Assembly (NCBI RefSeq): GCF_002754245.1
Contig: NZ_PEEX01000001.1
Location: forward strand, 1,902,001-1,966,000
Length of the DNA stretch: 64,000 nucleotides
Reading direction: 5' to 3'
DNA from: Chryseobacterium sp. 52
GTDB lineage: Bacteria; Bacteroidota; Bacteroidia; Flavobacteriales; Weeksellaceae
Shown in pieces: positions 16,494 to 25,336 of this stretch. The position numbers were made by a program, and so were the translations under genes. The notes beneath the pieces are model-generated. The model made no database searches, was not told the origin of the DNA, and saw only the letters and a program-made list of their open reading frames with translations. Position 1 is the stretch's first letter. Every line of letters begins with the position of its first letter.

Positions 16494-17858
16494 ATGACAA
16501 ATAAACTAAAAATCACTTTTCTTCTTGGGATTTTCATGATGATATTCTCTTCAAACATGAATGCTCAGCTTAAACCGGGAGAATTAGTGGATGGTATTGC
16601 TGCTGTTATCGGTGATGAAATTGTTTTGGAATCGGATGTGAATGAGCAGAAGAATTATGCCAAACAACAGGGAGCCTCTGATACTGACAAATGTGAGTTC
16701 CTTGAAAACCTGATCAGCAACAAACTTCTTGTATACGAAGCAAAAAAAGATACATTGATAGAAAACCGTTCTGCTGCTATTAAAGAGCAGGCCAATGCAA
16801 AATACCGTCAATTGCTTTCCCAGTTCCCCGATGAAAAAACAATGCTTGTAGCATATAAGTTCAGAAACGGGTACGAAATGAAGAATGCTATCGAAAAGAT
16901 CGATATTGACCAATATTACGGGCAGGCAAAATATCAGCGTATCACTGAAAAGGCAGACGTAACTCCAAATGAGGTTACCGACTTCTATAACCTGTACAAA
17001 ATGCAGCTTCCGGAAGTAAAGGATGAGATTTCTTTAGCACAGATCATGATGTTCCCTAAGCTGACAGAAGCTCATAAGGAAGATCTTATCAAAAGATTAA
17101 AGAAAATCAAGCAGGATATTGCAGGAGGTGAGACTTTTGAAAGCCAGGCCAGAATTTATTCTGAAGATGAAGGTTCAGCTGCGAATGGAGGATTGTATAA
17201 AAACATCTATAAAGGACAGATGGTAAAGCCATTTGAAGCCGCTGCATTAAATCTTCAGGAAAACGAGATCTCAGATCCTATTGAATCTGAATTCGGGTAT
17301 CATATTGTACAGCTGATCAAGAAATCAGGGAAAGTGTATGATGCAAGACACATCCTGTTAAAAGCTACACCTACAGATGATGAAGTAAAAACAGCAAAAG
17401 CAAAATTAGACAGTATCAAAGGACTTATCCTTGCTGGTAAAATGAGCTTTAAAGATGCTGCTTTTAGATTTTCAGATGACAAAAAAACGAAGTTCAATGC
17501 AGGAATTATTGCAGGAGCAGACGGATCTGATAAAATTGAAAGAGAAAGTATTCCTGGATCAATCAGTTATGAACTGGCAGGTCTGAACAAAGGAGATATT
17601 ACTGTTGCTTTTGAAGATGAGGATAATAAAAGAAAAGTCGTTAAGATTATCAAACAGGAAGATGTGATTCCTGCTCACCAGATTACTCTGGAAACAGATT
17701 ATAGCAGAATCAAGCAGATGGCACTCAACAAAAAACGTAATGAAATGATTGAGAAGTTTGTCAACTCTAAACTGCCGACAACCTTTATATCGATTGACGG
17801 ACGTTACGATGACTGTAAATTCAAAGCCAACTGGAAAAAAGAATCAATCAAAAAATAA
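16494..17858 (+). CDS. Periplasmic SurA-like parvulin peptidyl-prolyl isomerase
   Basis: A 454-residue exported chaperone-isomerase. The signal peptide ends around residue 25 (NMNAQL). An N-terminal SurA-like region starts DGIAAVIGDEIVLESDV. Two parvulin-type rotamase domains follow: the first from about 177 (ISLAQIMMFP ... GGLYKNIYKGQMVKPFE ... EFGYHIVQL) and the second from about 282 (DARHILLKATP). It should help fold outer-membrane proteins in the periplasm, which fits the heavy load of surface proteins in this genome. A strong terminator follows at 17863. Confidence 0.9.
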   Translation: MTNKLKITFLLGIFMMIFSSNMNAQLKPGELVDGIAAVIGDEIVLESDVNEQKNYAKQQGASDTDKCEFLENLISNKLLVYEAKKDTLIENRSAAIKEQANAKYRQLLSQFPDEKTMLVAYKFRNGYEMKNAIEKIDIDQYYGQAKYQRITEKADVTPNEVTDFYNLYKMQLPEVKDEISLAQIMMFPKLTEAHKEDLIKRLKKIKQDIAGGETFESQARIYSEDEGSAANGGLYKNIYKGQMVKPFEAAALNLQENEISDPIESEFGYHIVQLIKKSGKVYDARHILLKATPTDDEVKTAKAKLDSIKGLILAGKMSFKDAAFRFSDDKKTKFNAGIIAGADGSDKIERESIPGSISYELAGLNKGDITVAFEDEDNKRKVVKIIKQEDVIPAHQITLETDYSRIKQMALNKKRNEMIEKFVNSKLPTTFISIDGRYDDCKFKANWKKESIKK

Positions 17859-17862
17859 ATAT

Positions 17863-17893
17863 AAAACCTTCAGAACTTCTGAAGGTTTTTTTT
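17863..17893 (+). terminator. Rho-independent terminator after SurA-like gene
   Basis: An 11-bp perfect stem AAAACCTTCAG/CTGAAGGTTTT, a 5-nt loop and a run of eight T. Confidence 0.9.
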
Positions 17894-17951
17894 GGTCTAT
17901 GGATCTCATCCTCATGAAAAATTTTATCTTTAGAAAATAAATCTTAAAGCA

Positions 17952-18455
17952 ATGGATGAACTTTTTTACAAGCAGAAATTTCAGGAAGCTGTTGATACCA
18001 TTTCCCGAAAAGAATTTGATGATGCCCGTCTCCGGTTGTCCGTAGATGTCATTCTTGAATCTGTGGCTTTGAAAATATATAAGACTGAATGGTCCAGCAA
18101 TCCGGAATCTCCATTGGATGCACCGGGCAGAATCTTTTTTTCAGTCTGGATTAATGAAAAATCAATTCAGGAAGGAAAAATATACTATAACATTCATGCC
18201 CTAAAACTGAGAGATTTAAAACCACATAAAATACCAGGCCGGGGTTTTGCCGAAGAATTTAGAAAATTGTTTAAACACGATCAGCAGAATTGGGAAAATG
18301 TAAATGTACAGTACGGTCCTCTGACCTTGATGGAAGGGTGGATTGAACTGCAACCTGATCAGATTCAGAATGATTTACATAGGCTGGCCCGGAAATTTTT
18401 AATGATAAGTCCGATGATAGATGATGTATTGGATACATATAGATTGAAACCCTAG
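17952..18455 (+). CDS. Hypothetical cytoplasmic protein
   Basis: A 167-residue protein with no signal peptide or membrane segment. It has balanced charge, a helical N-terminus (FYKQKFQEAVDTISRKEFDD), a central strand-rich part (IFFSVWINEKSIQEGKIYYNIHALKLRDL), and the compact motif KIPGRGFAEEFRKLF near residue 100. I do not recognise the family. It lies between a terminator and the nitronate monooxygenase-like gene, with its own short upstream region. Confidence 0.7.
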   Translation: MDELFYKQKFQEAVDTISRKEFDDARLRLSVDVILESVALKIYKTEWSSNPESPLDAPGRIFFSVWINEKSIQEGKIYYNIHALKLRDLKPHKIPGRGFAEEFRKLFKHDQQNWENVNVQYGPLTLMEGWIELQPDQIQNDLHRLARKFLMISPMIDDVLDTYRLKP

Positions 18456-18517
18456 TTAATTCAGGTAATTTTACCATTTTTAATGATCCAAAACCGTTGT
18501 TTTTAGTATTTTTACGC

Positions 18518-19507
18518 ATGAGCAATTTTATAGATTTCAATTCAGCAAAAAAACTTCACGAAATGAAGACAGGTCAAAATAGAATTACAGAGCTTTTTAA
18601 TATACAATATCCTATTATTCAGGCCGGAATGATCTGGCATTCAGGATGGAGATTAGCTTCGGCAGTTTCCAACTGTGGCGGATTAGGAATTATAGGAGCA
18701 GGAAGTATGTATCCTGATATCTTAAGAGAAAATATCCAGAAATGTAAAATGGCGACAGATAAGCCTTTTGGTGTGAATGTTCCAATGCTTTATCCTAACC
18801 TTGAAGAAATCATCCAGATTATTCTGGAAGAAGGCGTAAAAATTGTTTTTACTTCTGCCGGAAATCCAAAAACCTATACGGAGACGCTTCAGAAAGAAGG
18901 AATAAAAGTTGCCCATGTAGTTTCATCAACCAAATTTGCCGTCAAATGTGAAGAAGCCGGAGTAGATGTTGTGGTAGCGGAAGGATTTGAAGCTGGAGGG
19001 CATAACGGCAGAGACGAAACCACAACTTTATGCCTTATCCCGAACGTTAAAAAACATATTTCCAAACCATTGATTGCTGCCGGAGGCATTGCTTTGGGTT
19101 CACAGATGAAAGCAGCGATGATTTTAGGTGCAGACGGCGTACAGATTGGTTCACGCTTCGCCGCTACAACGGAGGCAAGCGCCCATGAAAACTGGAAAAA
19201 GAAAATTACAGAGCTTAATGAAGGAGATACCCATTTAACTTTAAAAGAATTGGCACCTGTAAGAATGGTGAAAAACAAGTTCTTTGGTGAACTGGAAGGT
19301 ATCTATCAGTCAGGGAGAGATAAAGAGGCTTTAATCGCTTCATTGGGGCGCGCAAGAGCAAAACGGGGAATGTTTGAAGGGGATATGGAAGACGGTGAAC
19401 TTGAAATAGGACAGGTTTCTGCTTTAATAGAAGATATTCTGCCTGTGGAAACTGTTTTTAATAACTTATTGAAAGAATTTGAAGCAGCAACAGTACCAAG
19501 CTTATAA
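18518..19507 (+). CDS. Nitronate monooxygenase / FabK-like flavin oxidoreductase
   Basis: About 329 residues forming an FMN-binding TIM barrel. Motifs are NIQYPIIQAGM near the N-terminus, NCGGLGIIGAG, the phosphate-binding GFEAGGHNGRDE, LIAAGGIALGSQM and GADGVQIGSRF. The family includes nitronate monooxygenases (2-nitropropane dioxygenases) and FabK-type enoyl-ACP reductases; which reaction it performs is undecided. The start is uncertain: ATG at 18518 is chosen, while ATG at 18563 (MKTGQNRITELF) also fits family starts. The TTG at 18497 overlaps promoter-like sequence and is unlikely. It ends at a terminator shared with a convergent Lrp gene. Confidence 0.85.
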   Translation: MSNFIDFNSAKKLHEMKTGQNRITELFNIQYPIIQAGMIWHSGWRLASAVSNCGGLGIIGAGSMYPDILRENIQKCKMATDKPFGVNVPMLYPNLEEIIQIILEEGVKIVFTSAGNPKTYTETLQKEGIKVAHVVSSTKFAVKCEEAGVDVVVAEGFEAGGHNGRDETTTLCLIPNVKKHISKPLIAAGGIALGSQMKAAMILGADGVQIGSRFAATTEASAHENWKKKITELNEGDTHLTLKELAPVRMVKNKFFGELEGIYQSGRDKEALIASLGRARAKRGMFEGDMEDGELEIGQVSALIEDILPVETVFNNLLKEFEAATVPSL

Positions 19508-19512
19508 TATAA

Positions 19513-19545
19513 AAAGAACCTCAGTCTGAGGTTCTTTATTTTTTT
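19513..19545 (+). terminator. Terminator between nitronate monooxygenase and lrp genes
   Basis: A 10-bp perfect stem AAAGAACCTC/GAGGTTCTTT with a 5-nt loop, followed by a T-run on the + strand. The A-rich left side may let it work in both directions. Confidence 0.85.
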
Positions 19546-20005
19546 AAAAATGCAGCTCTGTAGACTGTTTGATATGACTCATGACAAAAGAACTTTTGAT
19601 CTTGCTGATATTGGGGATAACCGATAGTTTATTAGCTATAAAATCACTGAAAGCCTCAGGATCCTGTACCACAACTTTCAAAATATAATCAAAAATACCA
19701 CCTGTTACGTAAGCTTCCACAACTTCATCCAGCACTGCTATTTTTTGAGAAAACTCTTCTACATATTCCAGACGCTGGCTGTTTAAAGAAACCGTTACAA
19801 TAACAGTGAAGTTGAGTCCTACCTTTTTCGGATCCACCAGTGCAACATAATTCTTAATGTAACCCTCGCTTTCAAGCTTCTTTATCTTATCATAAATAGA
19901 GGTTCTTGACATATTTAGCCTTTCAGTAAGATCTGTAATATCAAATCGGGAGCTTTTCTGTAAGATCCGCAGCAGCTCCAATTCTTGTTTTCCTGGTATT
20001 TCCAT
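19544..20005 (-). CDS. Lrp/AsnC-family transcriptional regulator
   Basis: A 153-residue protein: an N-terminal winged helix-turn-helix (about 8-60, with DLTERLNMSRTSIYDKIKKLE) and a C-terminal RAM ligand-sensing domain (about 70-150, with VEAYVTGGIFDYILKVVVQD). Lrp proteins form multimers and sense amino acids or related small molecules. The gene is divergent from the alpha/beta hydrolase at 20200, with a 194-bp AT-rich gap that could hold its operator, so it may control itself or the hydrolase (inference). Confidence 0.9.
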   Translation of the reverse strand: MEIPGKQELELLRILQKSSRFDITDLTERLNMSRTSIYDKIKKLESEGYIKNYVALVDPKKVGLNFTVIVTVSLNSQRLEYVEEFSQKIAVLDEVVEAYVTGGIFDYILKVVVQDPEAFSDFIANKLSVIPNISKIKSSFVMSHIKQSTELHF

Positions 20006-20199
20006 CTGGATTTTTTCCGATAAAGATATTAAAATAGTTATGGTTTTGTACTTAATCCAATCATTTAATTGATATGGCGGATCTTTTACTTAATTTTAAT
20101 TTTGTATTCATATTTATTTCACTAATTATTAAATTTGTCTGTACAAAATAATTTTTTACTTGTAGAATAACTACTCTTTAAAAAAAACCGATAGACATA

Positions 20200-20973
20200 A
20201 TGAGACAGAATCCCATGATAACCGTTAATAATCAGACACTTTATATTGAATACTATAACCACTTTGAAGGAAAACCGGTTATTGTTTTTCTCCATGATTC
20301 CTTAGGCAGTAGCCAGCTTTGGAGAGATCTGCCTGCAAAAATTTCTGAAGCCACCGGATGTAATATTCTGCTCTATGACAGGTTAGGCTACGGAAAATCT
20401 GACCCTATGTTAACTCATGAAAGACCGGTTAATTATATGGAACTGGAAGCTGATCTGCTGAATGATCTGCTTGCCGAACTTCACATCAAGAATGCCATTT
20501 TATTTGGACATAGCGACGGTGGAACTATCGCTTTGATCACCGCTGCAAAATACCCTCAAAGGATTAATGCGGTGATTTGTGAAGCTGGACATATCTTTGT
20601 AGAAGAAGTGACTTTGAAAGGAGTCTATGATGCCAGGGAAGCTTATAAAACAACCAATCTGGCTGAGCGTCTGCAGAAATACCACGGAGATAAAGTAGAA
20701 ATGCTTTTCAGAGCCTGGACAGAAACCTGGACCCGTGAAGATTACAGAACTTGGAATATTGAATACCTTTTAAAAGATATACATTGCCCTTTGCTGTTTA
20801 TTCAGGGAGAAGCTGACGAGTACGGTACCCTCGCTCAGTTAGAAAAAACGGTCTCTCAGGTAAATGGAGTTGCAGAAAAATATATTATTCCGGAAATTGG
20901 GCATACGCCACATAAAGAAGCTCCTGAGCTCGTTATCAATAGAGTATCACATTTTATTGAAAAATACGGCTGA
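20200..20973 (+). CDS. Alpha/beta hydrolase
   Basis: A 257-residue cytoplasmic alpha/beta hydrolase. The oxyanion-hole region FLHDSLGSSQLWRDLP is near residue 30, the nucleophile elbow GHSDGG has Ser near 105, the acid is probably in FIQGEADEYG near 205, and the catalytic His is in IGHTPH near 234. The natural substrate is unknown. It is divergent from lrp and ends at its own terminator. Confidence 0.85.
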   Translation: MRQNPMITVNNQTLYIEYYNHFEGKPVIVFLHDSLGSSQLWRDLPAKISEATGCNILLYDRLGYGKSDPMLTHERPVNYMELEADLLNDLLAELHIKNAILFGHSDGGTIALITAAKYPQRINAVICEAGHIFVEEVTLKGVYDAREAYKTTNLAERLQKYHGDKVEMLFRAWTETWTREDYRTWNIEYLLKDIHCPLLFIQGEADEYGTLAQLEKTVSQVNGVAEKYIIPEIGHTPHKEAPELVINRVSHFIEKYG

Positions 20974-21000
20974 TTTTAAAAGATAATAAATATGGTGAGG

Positions 21001-21029
21001 GCATCTTGTTGAGACAAGATGCTTTTTTT
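21001..21029 (+). terminator. Rho-independent terminator after alpha/beta hydrolase
   Basis: A 9-bp perfect stem GCATCTTGT/ACAAGATGC with a TGAG loop and a run of seven T. Confidence 0.9.
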
Positions 21030-21439
21030 GTTTTTTTAATAAGCTTGAATTTTATATAATATGTACATATTATGGAAGCATTAACGCGTTGTGTATAAAA
21101 TATATACATTGTTAAGCTTGCGAAATTTATGTTTGGTAATTTTAATATGAAAACAGCTAAGTTTTGTATTCACATTTGTACAGTTCTTAATGAAAATTGA
21201 AAAATAGAAAATTTACTTTCTGAATAAATTTTAAAACGATTAGTATAAAATAATTAATTGTTTTGATTTCCTATTACTGCAAGCCATACCAAAGGTTTTA
21301 CGGAATTTAAAGACTTTAAAATTACATAAAATATACAATGAAAATCACACTGAAGAGATATGATGATTTTTACTTTTAGACTATAAACAGTGAAACAAAA
21401 GATTTAAAGATAAAAAAGGAATGAAAAGTTCAGCCAAAA

Positions 21440-21545
21440 AATGCGAAAGACTTTAGGTCAGTCTTTGTCATTAAATTGTGGTATAGTTGTGTTTGGGGTG
21501 AATGTTTTTCATGAGTGAGATGTAGCAAATGCTGCATCTCTTTTT
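21440..21545 (+). ncRNA. Candidate small RNA ending at an orphan terminator
   Basis: Two hairpins in tandem: 21446-21466 (7-bp stem, 7-nt loop) and 21517-21540 (10-bp stem GAGATGTAGC/GCTGCATCTC, one G-T pair), the latter followed by TTTTTA. The upstream hydrolase already has a strong terminator at 21001, and the next gene is on the other strand. The 5' end and promoter are not identified; this is a prediction only. Confidence 0.3.
21517..21545 (+). terminator. Orphan + strand terminator
   Basis: A 10-bp stem GAGATGTAGC/GCTGCATCTC with an AAAT loop and then TTTTTA. No + strand gene lies within the preceding 490 bp. Confidence 0.7.
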
Positions 21546-21556
21546 ATAGGTATCGT

Positions 21557-22174
21557 TTATAAAAGTTGAAGCTCTGCGGTAATATTCTTTTTTGCCTGTT
21601 CTTCATATTTATCTCTAAAGTCTTTAGTTTTAAAAATATTTTCAAGCTCCAGAAAATGTCTGAGTACCTTTTTTCTTCCAGGTTTATACAGCAAATCCGG
21701 ATAAATGGAGTATTCCTTTCTTATTTTTCGGGTATAATCAAGATATACATCCAGATCTTTTCCAAGAATAGAAAGGTCAGCATCCAGAAGATAATCTGTA
21801 TCCTTATCATTAGATTTTTCGTGCGATTTTGTCGCTAAAATCTGAGCTTTTATTTTTGAAATAAGATCTTGAGTTAAACCTGATTTTTCCAGCCTGGCTC
21901 CAGCGCATAATGCACTGTTCTCTTCATTGGATTTCGACAGGGCATCATAAATAATATCGTGATAGAAAACTGAAAATGAAACGGCTTTGAAATCTTTAAT
22001 CGAACTTTTTACAGTTTCCAGCTCCTGAAACATATTCTCAAGATGTAAAAGATCATGATAATGCCGGCCTTTTTCAGAATATTTTGCCTCAATTTCCTGC
22101 CAAAGACTAAGGATGAAATTATGATCTTCCGTAAAGTGAAGACAGAGATCCGTAAATTTTTCTTTCAGATTCAT
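21557..22174 (-). CDS. HD-domain predicted metal-dependent phosphohydrolase
   Basis: A 205-residue protein of the COG4339 type. HD-like metal-binding motifs are RHYHDLLHLENM near residue 37, FYHDIIYD near 70, and DADLSILG near 130. These proteins are predicted nucleotide or metal-dependent phosphohydrolases without a settled substrate. It is transcribed after a rhodanese gene with 27 bp between them, so the two are probably co-transcribed. Confidence 0.82.
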   Translation of the reverse strand: MNLKEKFTDLCLHFTEDHNFILSLWQEIEAKYSEKGRHYHDLLHLENMFQELETVKSSIKDFKAVSFSVFYHDIIYDALSKSNEENSALCAGARLEKSGLTQDLISKIKAQILATKSHEKSNDKDTDYLLDADLSILGKDLDVYLDYTRKIRKEYSIYPDLLYKPGRKKVLRHFLELENIFKTKDFRDKYEEQAKKNITAELQLL

Positions 22175-22201
22175 GATGGATAAAGATAAAAAAAGGAACT
22201 T

Positions 22202-22501
22202 TTAAAAAGTTCCTTGATTTGCTTCCAGTACAGCTTTCAGTTCAGCCCAGCCTCCGCCGTTATAGCCGTCATTCAAGCCCTGACCAGTAAGATATTCTAA
22301 TGCTTTTCCACTTCTGTTTCCACTTCTGCAGAACAAAATAACAGGTTTTTCGATGGATAAAATTTCTTCCTTTCTATCTTCTACTTCACCCAAAGGAATA
22401 TTTTTGGCTCCGTCTATATTTCCGTCCATTTCAAGCTCCATTGGCTCACGAACATCAATTAATTCATAATTTCCAGATTGTATTACTTCTATTAAAGACA
22501 T
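22202..22501 (-). CDS. Single-domain rhodanese-like protein
   Basis: A 99-residue protein covering one rhodanese domain. It has ELIDVREPMELEMDGNIDGAKNIPLGE at the front and the active-site loop CRSGNRSGKA with Cys near residue 59, so it is catalytically competent for sulfur transfer. It is a cytoplasmic persulfide carrier in the family; the partner is unknown. First gene of a probable two-gene minus-strand unit with the HD protein. Confidence 0.88.
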   Translation of the reverse strand: MSLIEVIQSGNYELIDVREPMELEMDGNIDGAKNIPLGEVEDRKEEILSIEKPVILFCRSGNRSGKALEYLTGQGLNDGYNGGGWAELKAVLEANQGTF

Positions 22502-22657
22502 AACTGTTTAATTTAATTTAGATTAAAAAATAAGAACGAAAATACACAATTTTTTCCTGAATAACTCTTTATCAAAACTTAAATTTTTACAAAAAAATCA
22601 TAAAAATCAATGTTTTTGGCTCCTTCATGGAAAAGTGAAAGATTGGTAAAATAATCT

Positions 22658-22665
22658 TAATTTTG
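22658..22665 (+). promoter_or_regulatory. -7 box TAATTTTG upstream of queG
   Basis: A perfect TAnnTTTG match 4 bp before the GTG start of queG. The -33 TTG is not at the usual distance. Confidence 0.45.
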
Positions 22666-22669
22666 CAAG

Positions 22670-23623
22670 GTGAAAATTCTGAATTCCGGTGCCGAAAAAT
22701 ATTCCCAACTTATAAAATCTAAAGCAGAACGTTTTGGATTTCAGAGTTGCGGTATCTCGAAAGCAGATTTTCTGGAAGAAGATGCCCCGAATCTTGAGAA
22801 ATGGCTTAAAAATAATTTTCATGGTGAAATGAAGTACATGGAAAATCATTTTGATAAAAGATTAGATCCCAGACTTCTTGTGGAAGGCTCAAAATCAGTA
22901 ATTTCATTATCTTACAATTACTTTCCTAAAGAGAAAATTTCTACCCTAGAAAATTATAAGATCTCAAAATATGCCTATGCAGAAGACTACCATGAAGTGG
23001 TGAAAGAAATTCTCCGTGAAATGATTTCGGAACTTCAGGAAGAAATAGGAGAGTTCGGATTCCGGGTTTTTGTGGATTCTGCCCCTATTTTGGAACGGAG
23101 CTGGGCCAAAAAGTCAGGAATAGGATGGGTAGGGAAAAATGCCAATCTTATCACCAGGCAGAACGGTTCGTTTTACTTTTTAGCAGAAATCATCTGTGAT
23201 CTGGAATTGATTTCCGACCATGCCACTACAGATCATTGCGGGACGTGTAGGAAGTGTATCGATGCATGTCCTACCGATGCCATTGTTTCGGAAAAGATCA
23301 TCGACGGAAGCCGCTGTATTTCATATGCTACAATAGAATTGAAAAACGAAATACCGGATCATTTTAAAGACAGAATGGAAGACTGGATGTTCGGTTGTGA
23401 TATTTGCCAGGATGTATGTCCCTGGAACAGATTTTCAGCACCTAACCTGCAAAGTAAATTTGCACCGAACGAGTCATTGAAAAATTTCAAAAAAGAAGAG
23501 TGGAAGGAAATTACTCAGGAAATATTCTCCGAGATCTTCAGGAAATCCCCTGTAAAGAGAACCAAATTCGCAGGTCTGAAGCGGAATATCGAATTTTTAG
23601 AACGTTCTTCAGATCAACTTTAG
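22670..23623 (+). CDS. queG: Epoxyqueuosine reductase QueG
   Basis: A 317-residue enzyme for the last step of queuosine tRNA modification, reducing epoxyqueuosine with a cobalamin cofactor and two [4Fe-4S] clusters. The ferredoxin-like motifs are [12 protein letters not shown] (near 190) and [11 protein letters not shown] (near 243). Upstream, [20 protein letters not shown] is the conserved substrate/cobalamin region with the catalytic Asp. It starts with GTG at 22670, just behind a -7 box. Other queuosine genes are not in the window. Confidence 0.92.
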   Translation: MKILNSGAEKYSQLIKSKAERFGFQSCGISKADFLEEDAPNLEKWLKNNFHGEMKYMENHFDKRLDPRLLVEGSKSVISLSYNYFPKEKISTLENYKISKYAYAEDYHEVVKEILREMISELQEEIGEFGFRVFVDSAPILERSWAKKSGIGWVGKNANLITRQNGSFYFLAEIICDLELISDHATTDHCGTCRKCIDACPTDAIVSEKIIDGSRCISYATIELKNEIPDHFKDRMEDWMFGCDICQDVCPWNRFSAPNLQSKFAPNESLKNFKKEEWKEITQEIFSEIFRKSPVKRTKFAGLKRNIEFLERSSDQL

Positions 23624-23975
23624 GGTAAATTTTTGGTGACGAATCCTTATCTGGAATTTTTAGGTTCCAAAACTCAGGAGGATAACTGCCCATCCCTTAA
23701 GCGGTAAGCCTTAAGGAGGATAAGATCTATTTCAGTAAGAATCTTTGAAAAACTTTTCCTAAAAAGAAAAATTGACCTTCAGGAGACAAAAGTCCCACAG
23801 AAAATCAACGTTTTTTTTGTACTCTTTTTGGAGCTGTTTTTACTCTTACTTTAAATCTTTTTTGTGATTTTGTACTTTTAAGCATATTTGTGAGTATTTC
23901 GTAACTAAATTTAATCATTTTTTCGATTAAAACAAATACTTTTACGGAAAATTGAAGATTAAATTTTATTAAAAC
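23624..23975. other. Intergenic region with a small hairpin
   Basis: No ORF or RNA gene is recognisable in these 352 bp. A hairpin CCTTAAG (23695-23701) / CTTAAGG (23710-23716) has no T-run after it. The right half is AT-rich and should hold the promoter of the following three-gene unit; TACTTTTA near 23873 and 23937 are only partial -7 matches. Confidence 0.5.
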
Positions 23976-24659
23976 ATGACTCTGAAAATTGTATTATTAT
24001 ATATCCTGAAAACTCTGGGAGTTATTCTGGGAATTGTTGCTCTATATCTTATTTTGGGGCTTGTATTACCGCTTATAGAAGTTTCTGCGGATGATGACGG
24101 GCAGCCCAAAGATATTCCGATCTATATTTACACCAATGGCGTACATACGGATATTGTAATGCCTGTGAAAAATGACCTTCAGGACTGGGGAATGAAAGTT
24201 CCGTTTTCCAATACAAAATCAAAAAGTTCAGATTATAATTATATAGGAATAGGATGGGGTGATAAAGGTTTTTATCTGGATACTCCGACATGGGCTGATC
24301 TGAAGTTTTCCACGGCTTTTAAAGCTGCATTCTGGCTCAGTGATTCTGCGATGCACTGTTCTTATTATAAAACAATGAAAGAAGGGGAGGACTGCAAAAT
24401 GATTATGATCAGCAGAAATCAATACAAAAACCTGGTAAAATTTGTTGAAGATAAATTCGACAGAGATCAGAACGGAAATTTTATACTGATTCCTACCGAT
24501 GCTGTGTATGATGTTAACGATGCATTTTATGATGCTAAAGGAAAATACAGTTTCCTTAATACCTGCAATACCTGGGCAAACGATGCCCTGAAAGCAGCAG
24601 GACAGAAAGCCGCACTTTGGACACCTTCTGATTTTGGAATTTTCAGACATTACAAATAA
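23976..24659 (+). CDS. DUF2459 (TIGR02117) family membrane-anchored protein
   Basis: A 227-residue protein with one N-terminal membrane segment (about 8-30) and an extracytoplasmic domain. Signatures are NGVHTDIVMPV near 50, IGWGDKGFYLDTPTWADL near 90 and FLNTCNTWANDALKAAG near 193. The conserved Cys and His suggest a papain-like (NlpC/P60-related) fold, but no activity is established. It is the first gene of a close-packed unit with an L,D-transpeptidase-like gene (6 bp away) and an SRPBCC gene, which suggests a cell-envelope role. Confidence 0.8.
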   Translation: MTLKIVLLYILKTLGVILGIVALYLILGLVLPLIEVSADDDGQPKDIPIYIYTNGVHTDIVMPVKNDLQDWGMKVPFSNTKSKSSDYNYIGIGWGDKGFYLDTPTWADLKFSTAFKAAFWLSDSAMHCSYYKTMKEGEDCKMIMISRNQYKNLVKFVEDKFDRDQNGNFILIPTDAVYDVNDAFYDAKGKYSFLNTCNTWANDALKAAGQKAALWTPSDFGIFRHYK

Positions 24660-24665
24660 TTTTTA

Positions 24666-25319
24666 ATGAAGATCATTGCATTAATGCTGGCAGTTCAGCT
24701 TCTATTTTCATGCAGTAATGAATCTCAAGGAAACCGTCCGGGTGCAACAAATCCTATTGTTAAAGGTAAAGCAGAAGAAAAACCGGAAGCAGATCTTTTA
24801 AAAATAACTGAAAAGGCTGAAGAAGCTCTGAAATTCTGTGCTTCAAAAAAACTCAGTACAGATTTTTGTATCCTGATTGATATGAGTTTACATTCCGGGA
24901 TTAAGAGATTTTTTATCTGGGATTTTAAAACTCAATCTGTTTTGAAGGAATACCTCGTTGGTCATGGCTGTGGTTCAAATCCCTGGAGTTTAGACGGGTC
25001 AAAAGACCATCCAAAATTCAGCAATGAAGATGGAAGTCATCTTTCATCCCTGGGGAAATATAAACTGGAAGGAAGAGGCCACAGTGAATGGGGAATCAAT
25101 ATCAAATACCTGATGCACGGTCTGGAGGACACCAACAGTAATGCTTTAAAAAGGGTTATTGTTTTTCATTCCTGGGATCAGATGAGTGATGAAGAGGTTT
25201 TTCCAAAAGGATCTCCGGAAGGTTGGGGCTGTCCTACTGTTTCCAATACTGCCATGAAAGAAATTGATCCAATGATCCGGGAAACTGGCCAACCGGTTCT
25301 GATGTGGATGTATCAATAA
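24666..25319 (+). CDS. L,D-transpeptidase (YkuD_2-type) lipoprotein
   Basis: A 217-residue lipoprotein (lipobox LLFSC, Cys about residue 16). The catalytic domain has FCILIDMSLHSGIKRFFIWD, GLGKY-like SSLGKYKLEGRGHSEWG, the catalytic-region FHSWD near 167, and WGCPTVS with the nucleophile Cys near 189. The family makes or edits 3-3 peptidoglycan cross-links, or attaches proteins to peptidoglycan. It is packed between the DUF2459 and SRPBCC genes, with only 6 bp from the first. Confidence 0.85.
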   Translation: MKIIALMLAVQLLFSCSNESQGNRPGATNPIVKGKAEEKPEADLLKITEKAEEALKFCASKKLSTDFCILIDMSLHSGIKRFFIWDFKTQSVLKEYLVGHGCGSNPWSLDGSKDHPKFSNEDGSHLSSLGKYKLEGRGHSEWGINIKYLMHGLEDTNSNALKRVIVFHSWDQMSDEEVFPKGSPEGWGCPTVSNTAMKEIDPMIRETGQPVLMWMYQ

Positions 25320-25336
25320 TATATAGAAAGAAAATT

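Larger units (their letters stand above)
21030..21556. other. Long AT-rich intergenic region, possible small RNA
   Basis: No credible ORF lies in these 527 bp. The right part contains a hairpin (21446-21466, AAAGACT/AGTCTTT) and a second + strand terminator (21517-21545) that no annotated gene needs, so a small + strand RNA may be made here. The left part is AT-rich with no recognisable signal. Confidence 0.5.

Noticed and set aside
23695..23716. CCTTAAG/CTTAAGG hairpin as queG terminator
   Set aside because: No T-run follows on either strand and the stem is short and AT-rich.
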